NCBI GenBank assembly: GCA_021780415.1
Contig: JAJXYW010000171.1
Location: 1 to 9,521 of the forward strand
Direction of reading: 5' to 3'
Length of the DNA stretch: 9,521 nt
From: Acidobacteriota bacterium
GTDB taxonomy: Bacteria > Acidobacteriota > Terriglobia > Terriglobales > Acidobacteriaceae
Under the pieces are notes generated by a model. That model saw nothing but the letters and a program-made list of their open reading frames with translations, was not told the origin of the DNA and made no database searches. Shown in pieces: positions 5,044 to 9,521 of the stretch; position 1 is the stretch's first letter, and each line of letters opens with the position of its first letter. A program made the translations under genes and the position numbers.

Positions 5044-8000
5044 TCATTGGCATACCAGATTCGTCCACACCCCGGCCGTCGTCCCCGAAGCCTTCGTAAT
5101 CGTCAGGTCGATAAACTCTCCCGCCGCAACCGCCACCGACCCCGTCGACGTGCAACTCGCATTCGTCGCCGGCGAGCAACTCAGCGCCGTATTCACCAGC
5201 GCTCCCGCCGGTCCCGCCCGCAGCGTCACCATAATCGAGCCCGACTGCTGCGAGTACACATCCAGCTCCGTAGCCGTACACCCCATCGGAACCCACGCCA
5301 TCACCGTCGATTCCGCACTGCTATTGCCCCCATTGGGCGTGTTCACCGAGTAGTACGTAAAGTTGTAATTCACCCCGTGGTACATCGCCGCAAAGCTCCC
5401 GCTGCTGGTCCCCGTCCCAGACCCACCCGTCCCCGCCGCTCCCTGCGGAATCCCGAAGTTCAGCACCGCCGCCTGCGCCGTCCCGCTGTTGGTCACCGTA
5501 GCCTGCGTTCCTGCCGCCAGCGTCGTCACCGTCCCCACCGCAACCGTCGCCGCCGCGCCTGTAGCTCCCGTCGCTCCCACTCCCCCCGCCTGCGCCAGCA
5601 TCGCCCACGTCCCCGGATACATGTCCGGCTCCTGATTACTTCCCGCCGTCACTGCCAGGTACGTCGATCCCGCAAACGTCACCGCATCATTCACGGCATA
5701 CCCCGCTGCCGCGCTCCACACCCCGCGAAAGTTCATCCCGACCGCTCCCGCAGCTCCCGTAGCTCCAGTCGCTCCCGTTGCTCCCGTAGATCCCGTTGCT
5801 CCCATCGGTCCCTGCGGCCCCACGGCTCCGGTCGCGCCTGCCGCACCCGCCGCACCCGCCTGCGCCAGTACCGCCCAACTCGCCGGAGTCAGATCCGGTC
5901 GCAGCCCCAGGTTCCCCGCCGTCAGCGACAAATAACTTGTTCCCCCATAGCTCACCGCGTCGTTCGCCGCATAGCTCATCGCCGAACTCCACGCCCCCAG
6001 CCACACCAGCCCCGGCGTTCCATTCGTCCCATTGGTTCCGTTCGCTCCCGCCGGACCCATCGGACCCACTGGCCCCGCGGCACCCGTCGCTCCCTGCGGC
6101 CCCGTAGCTCCTGTAGCTCCCGTCAACCCCTGCGCCCCGGTAGCTCCGGCCAACCCCTGCAACCCCTGCGGCCCCGCCGGCCCCACCGCCCCAGTCGCAC
6201 CCGTCAATCCCTGCGCCCCCGCCGGTCCCTGCATCCCCATCGGTCCTGCAGCTCCCTGCGGCCCCGCCGGCCCCGCCACCCCCGGAATACCCTGCGGCCC
6301 CACCGCCCCTGTCGCTCCCGTCGGACCCGCCACCCCCTGCGGTCCCTGCGCCGTCAACATCCCCCAGTACGCCGGGCTCGACCCCGGAGTCTGCCCCACA
6401 TTCATCCCCACCAGCGAAACATAGCTCGACCCCTGAAACACCACCACATCGCCCAGCACATAGTTCGTCCCCGAGCTATACACCCCCTCGTACACCAGTC
6501 CCGGAGCACCCGCCGCACCTGTAGCGCCCGCCGGTCCCTGCGGCCCCATCGGCCCCGTCGCTCCATTCAACCCATTCAGCCCCGCCGCACCCTGTAGCCC
6601 CTGCGCCCCCGTCACCCCCGGCGATCCGCTCGCCGCAAACATCGCCCACGCCGCCGGACTCGTGCTCGGCGTATTCCCATGATTACCCGCAATCAGCGAC
6701 ACCCATCCCGCGCCCTCCCACAGCACCCCATTGCCCAGCGCATAGTTCACCGTCGAGTTGTACGCCCCCATAAAACTCATCCCCACCGGACCCGCCGGAC
6801 CCTGCGGCCCCATCGGCCCCTGCAACCCCGTCGCTCCCGTAGCTCCCGGAATACCCTGCGCTCCCGCAGCTCCCGGAATCCCCTGCAACCCCTGTGCTCC
6901 CGTCGACCCCGGAGGCCCCACCGGTCCCAGCGCCCCACTCGCTCCCGTCGGCCCCGGAATACCCTGCGGCCCCATCGGCCCCTGTGGCCCCTGCGCCGTC
7001 AGCACTCCCCAATACGCCGGACTCAGCCCCGGCGTCTGCCCCGCGTTATACCCCGTCAGCGACACATAACTCGATCCCTGAAACACCACCACATCGCCCA
7101 ACGCATAATTCCCCGTCGAGCTATACACCCCCCGGTACACCAGTCCCGGACTTCCCACAGCCCCCGTTGCCCCCACCGCACCCGCCGGTCCAACCGGTCC
7201 CATCGGCCCCGCCGGTCCCTGCACGCTCAACCCCTGAGGCCCCTGCACACCCTGCAATCCCTGCGCTCCCGCAGCTCCCACCGGCCCCTGCGCTCCCTGC
7301 GCGGCAAGCAGCCCCCACGCCATCGGCGACGTTCCCGGCACATTCCCCGCATTCGACGCCACCAGCGAAACCCAGCTCGACCCACCCCACTGCACCACCG
7401 CCCCCACCGCATAGCTGGTCGTCGCCGTATAGCTCCCCAGGTAAGCAATTCCCCCACCCGTCCCTGCAACCCCCGGAGGCCCCTGCGGCCCCATCGCGCC
7501 CGTCGCCCCAGTTGCTCCGGTCGCACCCGTGGCTCCCTGTGGTCCCGCCGGTCCCTGCGGCCCCATCGGTCCCACCGTCCCCGCTCCCCCCGCAGTCAGC
7601 GCAATCTCCAGCGCCGGCTCGTGCGACGTCTCATCATTCTCCTTGCTGTCGAACTGCACCACCGTCCCCGACCCCGTCGGCACCGCCAGCGCCAGCCCGA
7701 AGTTCGTCCCCGGAGCACCCACCCATCCCTGCACCGCCGACGTCACATCGAACGTCACAAACTCCCCCGCACCCAGCACCGAGCCCGTCTGCACCACCGC
7801 TCCCATCGCCGGCAGCGTCGCATACGTCACACTCGATTCCGTCCACGCTCCCCCCACCATCTGCACCTGCACCGCCCCCGGCACATCCGCCCGATTGCAG
7901 AACACCCGCAGCGTCGCCTTGGTAATCTGCGCTGCTGTCGTCCCAGCCGGCAGCGTTCCCAGGTCAAACTGCACCAGCGTGGTGTACCCGCCGCCCACAT

Positions 8001-8175
8001 TCAAATTACTCAGCGTTCCGGCATTCACCGTCGGCTGCGCACTCGATACATGCGCATCGCCCACCAGCGTAGCCTGCTGGCTCCACCCCCGGATTGTTAC
8101 TTGCAGCGCCGCCAGCGACAATACAACGTACAACACCGCGCGCAGCCTGCTCCATCTACGGAGCTTGCCGTTCAA
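5044..8175 (-). CDS. Secreted collagen-like protein with DNRLRE/CBM96-like domain and six CBM5/12-like modules
   Basis: The 1043-residue product starts at a TTG (an in-frame stop lies 12 nt upstream) with a Sec signal peptide (KLRRWSRLR then hydrophobic 13-28, cleavage near 33). Residues 36-195 match the DNRLRE/CBM96-type beta domain: [59 protein letters not shown]. Then Gly-X-Y blocks (199-240, 294-344, 396-465, 517-559, 611-722, 773-812) alternate with six ~50-residue modules (243-293, 345-395, 466-516, 560-610, 723-773, 813-864) of the form Y..GD.V.F.G..Y.SL...N.G..P..SP..W, resembling chitin-binding CBM5/12. Residues 875-915 ([20 protein letters not shown]...LNFGIPQG) resemble linkers of phage-tail and collagen-like proteins. 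The C-terminal 928-1043 domain has four Cys (966, 1000, 1008, 1042) and is unassigned; a trimerisation or binding role is inference. No LPXTG, lipobox or obvious membrane anchor is seen. Likely a trimeric extracellular adhesin or matrix protein. Confidence 0.9.
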   Translation of the reverse strand: MNGKLRRWSRLRAVLYVVLSLAALQVTIRGWSQQATLVGDAHVSSAQPTVNAGTLSNLNVGGGYTTLVQFDLGTLPAGTTAAQITKATLRVFCNRADVPGAVQVQMVGGAWTESSVTYATLPAMGAVVQTGSVLGAGEFVTFDVTSAVQGWVGAPGTNFGLALAVPTGSGTVVQFDSKENDETSHEPALEIALTAGGAGTVGPMGPQGPAGPQGATGATGATGATGAMGPQGPPGVAGTGGGIAYLGSYTATTSYAVGAVVQWGGSSWVSLVASNAGNVPGTSPMAWGLLAAQGAQGPVGAAGAQGLQGVQGPQGLSVQGPAGPMGPVGPAGAVGATGAVGSPGLVYRGVYSSTGNYALGDVVVFQGSSYVSLTGYNAGQTPGLSPAYWGVLTAQGPQGPMGPQGIPGPTGASGALGPVGPPGSTGAQGLQGIPGAAGAQGIPGATGATGLQGPMGPQGPAGPVGMSFMGAYNSTVNYALGNGVLWEGAGWVSLIAGNHGNTPSTSPAAWAMFAASGSPGVTGAQGLQGAAGLNGLNGATGPMGPQGPAGATGAAGAPGLVYEGVYSSGTNYVLGDVVVFQGSSYVSLVGMNVGQTPGSSPAYWGMLTAQGPQGVAGPTGATGAVGPQGIPGVAGPAGPQGAAGPMGMQGPAGAQGLTGATGAVGPAGPQGLQGLAGATGAQGLTGATGATGPQGATGAAGPVGPMGPAGANGTNGTNGTPGLVWLGAWSSAMSYAANDAVSYGGTSYLSLTAGNLGLRPDLTPASWAVLAQAGAAGAAGATGAVGPQGPMGATGSTGATGATGATGAAGAVGMNFRGVWSAAAGYAVNDAVTFAGSTYLAVTAGSNQEPDMYPGTWAMLAQAGGVGATGATGAAATVAVGTVTTLAAGTQATVTNSGTAQAAVLNFGIPQGAAGTGGSGTGTSSGSFAAMYHGVNYNFTYYSVNTPNGGNSSAESTVMAWVPMGCTATELDVYSQQSGSIMVTLRAGPAGALVNTALSCSPATNASCTSTGSVAVAAGEFIDLTITKASGTTAGVWTNLVCQ
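5554..7581 (-). repeat. Collagen Gly-X-Y array interrupted by six CBM-like modules (coding repeat)
   Basis: This is the repetitive core of the collagen-like gene. Triplets are mainly [15 protein letters not shown] and GLQ; GPP is rare (two cases), as expected for bacterial collagens without hydroxyproline. Runs such as GATGATGATGAT occur at residues 214-225 and 797-808, and GTNGTNGT at 713-720. The modules at 6991-7143 and 6346-6498 are close duplicates. On the plus strand this stretch gives long Pro/Arg/Ser-rich open frames that are shadows. Confidence 0.9.
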
Positions 8176-8184
8176 TTCCGCCTG

Positions 8185-8189
8185 CCTTC
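8185..8189 (-). promoter_or_regulatory. Probable Shine-Dalgarno (GAAGG) for the collagen-like gene
   Basis: On the minus strand GAAGG lies 9 nt before the TTG at 8175. With the in-frame TGA just upstream it supports TTG as the start and keeps the signal peptide intact. Confidence 0.5.
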
Positions 8190-8267
8190 AACACATCACA
8201 GCAACGATCACTACTCAACGATGCACATTGCCGCACGGCCTTCGGACAGCACCACGCGGTTTAACGA

Positions 8268-8281
8268 TTAGGTATAACTAA
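8268..8281. promoter_or_regulatory. Imperfect palindrome TTAGGTATAACTAA, possible operator or promoter element
   Basis: TTAGGTATAACTAA matches its own reverse complement at 12 of 14 positions and sits in the AT-rich island between two divergent genes. It contains TATAAC on the plus strand and TTATAC on the minus strand. No regulator is encoded nearby, so the operator reading is only a suggestion. Confidence 0.25.
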
Positions 8282-8396
8282 TAAATTACATCACTCATCG
8301 CGGAAAACCATGAAAAAACTCACATTTTAACCTGCTCCGTCGATACCAGATCCGGTCACCCCATCCCACCCCATTCCGTTTCCCCCATCAAGGTCG

Positions 8397-8402
8397 TATC
8401 CT
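8397..8402 (+). promoter_or_regulatory. Candidate -10 hexamer (TATCCT) of pgm
   Basis: TATCCT (TANNNT pattern) ends 7 nt before the ATG at 8410, which would place the transcript start at the start codon. No Shine-Dalgarno is present at normal spacing and no good -35 is visible. Confidence 0.3.
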
Positions 8403-8409
8403 GTTTTCC

Positions 8410-9521
8410 ATGACCCCTCTTGCCATCGACCCGCTAGCCAACACGCCCGGCCATCTCTCCACCCCCGACCGCCTCGTCAATCTCCCTCGCCTCATCACCG
8501 CCTTCTACGCCAACCACCCCGACCCCGCCATCCCTGCGCAGCGCGTCGCCTTCGGCACCAGCGGTCATCGCGGTTCCTCTCTCACCTCCAGCTTCAACTA
8601 CGCGCACATCCTCGCCATCACGCAAGCCATCGTCGAGTACCGCGCCTCCCAAAACACCACCGGCCCGCTCTTCCTCGCCCAGGACACCCACGCCCTCTCC
8701 GAGCCCGCCTTCTCCACCGCCCTCGAAGTCCTCGCCGCCAACAACGTCACCGTCTTCATCGACGACCAGCTCGGCTACACTCCCACCCCTGCCCTCTCGC
8801 ACGCCATCTTGACCTACAACGCCGCTAACGCTGGCAAGCCGCAGTCCGACGGCATCGTCATCACTCCCAGCCACAACCCTCCCGAAGACGGCGGCATCAA
8901 GTACAACCCGCCCACTGGCGGTCCCGCCGACACCGCCGTCACCAAGTGGATCGAGAACCGCGCCAACGAGCTCATCACCGCCAGGCTTCAGGGCATCAAG
9001 CGCCTCGCTTTCTCAAAGGCCCTTGCCGCCCCCACAACTCATCGCCACGACTACATCACCGCCTACGTCAACGACCTCACCCACATCATCGACTTCGCCG
9101 CCCTGCGCAACACCACCCTCAAGCTCGCCGTTGATCCCCTCGGCGGCGCCGGCGTAGCCTACTGGCCCCGCATCGCCGAACTCCTTCACACCCTCTACAA
9201 CGCCGAACTCCGGGTCCTCAACCCCTACGTCGACCCCTCCTTCCGCTTCATGACCCTCGACTGGGACGGCCGCATCCGCATGGACTGCTCTTCCCCCTCC
9301 TCCATGGCCAGCATGATCGCCAACAAATCCCACTACGACGTCTCCTGGGCCTGCGACACCGACCACGATCGCCACGGCATCGTCACCCGCTCCACCGGCC
9401 TGCTCAACCCCAACCACTACCTCGCCGTCTGCATCCAGTACCTCTTCACCCACCGTCCCGACTGGTCCGCCAACGTCGGCATCGGCAAAACCCTCGTCTC
9501 CTCCAGCATCATCGACCGCGT
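8410..9521 (+). CDS. pgm: Phosphoglucomutase, alpha-D-glucose-phosphate specific (3' end beyond window)
   Basis: 370 complete codons are open to the right edge. The product interconverts glucose-1-phosphate and glucose-6-phosphate in the cytoplasm, linking glycolysis to glycogen, trehalose and cell-surface polysaccharide synthesis. It follows E. coli Pgm closely: VAFGTSGHRGS (46-56), ILAITQAIVEYR (67-78), DTHALSEPAF (92-101), GYTPTPALSHAIL (122-134), the catalytic loop GIVITPSHNPPEDGGIKYNP (148-167) with phospho-Ser154, VDPLGGAGVAYW (241-252), RFMTLDWDGRIRMDCSS (279-295) and the metal loop CDTDHDRHG (315-323) with Asp316, Asp318 and Asp320, which is DPDYDRHG in E. coli. Against the 546-residue E. 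coli enzyme, about 175 residues including the sugar-binding and phosphate-binding domains are missing only because the window ends. The ATG at 8410 matches the family N-terminus. Confidence 0.96.
   Translation, partial: MTPLAIDPLANTPGHLSTPDRLVNLPRLITAFYANHPDPAIPAQRVAFGTSGHRGSSLTSSFNYAHILAITQAIVEYRASQNTTGPLFLAQDTHALSEPAFSTALEVLAANNVTVFIDDQLGYTPTPALSHAILTYNAANAGKPQSDGIVITPSHNPPEDGGIKYNPPTGGPADTAVTKWIENRANELITARLQGIKRLAFSKALAAPTTHRHDYITAYVNDLTHIIDFAALRNTTLKLAVDPLGGAGVAYWPRIAELLHTLYNAELRVLNPYVDPSFRFMTLDWDGRIRMDCSSPSSMASMIANKSHYDVSWACDTDHDRHGIVTRSTGLLNPNHYLAVCIQYLFTHRPDWSANVGIGKTLVSSSIIDR

Larger units (their letters stand above)
8176..8409. other. Divergent intergenic region with an AT-rich island
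   Basis: The 234-bp gap separates the starts of the collagen-like gene and pgm. Bases about 8260-8330 are strikingly AT-rich against the GC-rich surroundings and probably hold the promoter of the collagen-like gene, although I could not place a convincing -35/-10 pair. The island contains an imperfect palindrome at 8268-8281 and a six-codon frame at 8310-8330 (ATG..TAA, MKKLTF), which is too short to call a gene. Confidence 0.5.

Noticed and set aside
5554..7581. Repeat array that could be flagged as CRISPR or satellite DNA
   Set aside because: The repeats are in-frame Gly-X-Y codons in a single open frame with a signal peptide and globular ends; there is no fixed repeat/unique spacer pattern.
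5047..8271. Long plus-strand open frames (about 516 and 530 codons) across 5047-6597 and 6679-8271
   Set aside because: They are Arg/Pro/Ser/His-rich with no family motif and are antisense to the collagen Gly-X-Y array, whose GC-rich periodic DNA lacks stops in other frames.
8310..8330. Six-codon frame MKKLTF as a gene or leader peptide
   Set aside because: It is too short to support from one sequence, and there is no attenuator-like structure after it.

Overview
The window is GC-rich and reads like chromosome from an Acidobacteriaceae-type bacterium (Granulicella/Terriglobus/Edaphobacter-like). This is inferred from the codon style, from a bacterial deoxyhypusine-synthase-like gene, and from families of short dispersed intergenic repeats (GTCATCC/GTCATTCC...GCGAAGCG... 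units, TTTGCC-rich tails, GGGCCAAAGGCCC hairpins). I cannot confirm the genus without a search.

Layout, left to right. (1) 1-424, minus: 5' part of a deoxyhypusine-synthase-like gene that runs off the left edge. (2) 425-710: divergent gap with an inverted repeat and one dispersed repeat. (3) 711-2063, plus: nicotinate phosphoribosyltransferase (pncB), NAD salvage. (4) 2064-2440: gap filled with hairpins and dispersed repeats. (5) 2441-3418, plus: secreted zinc-dependent S1/P1-nuclease / phospholipase C superfamily enzyme. (6) 3419-3665: convergent gap with a 24-bp tandem repeat and two more dispersed repeats. (7) 3666-4163, minus: DUF2062 membrane protein. (8) 4217-5020, plus, divergent from it: PlsC-type lysophospholipid acyltransferase, best read from a TTG start behind a clear GAGGAA site. 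(9) 5044-8175, minus: a 1043-residue secreted mosaic protein with a signal peptide, a DNRLRE/CBM96-like domain, six ~50-residue CBM5/12-like modules alternating with collagen Gly-X-Y blocks, and a Cys-containing C-terminal beta-type domain. (10) 8176-8409: gap with an AT-rich island. (11) 8410-9521, plus: phosphoglucomutase (pgm), cut by the right edge.

The genes do not form an obvious single operon. Most are housekeeping (polyamine-type chemistry, NAD salvage, phospholipid synthesis, glucose-phosphate interconversion) with two exported proteins between them. The accessory item of most interest is the collagen/carbohydrate-binding mosaic. Three cross-window patterns also stand out: codon third positions are C-rich in plus-strand genes and G-rich in minus-strand genes; several genes have a TANNNT hexamer 5-10 nt before the start codon and no Shine-Dalgarno, suggesting leaderless mRNAs; and dispersed repeats lie in the three intergenic gaps between 425 and 3665. 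I found no RNA genes, CRISPR array or complete mobile element.
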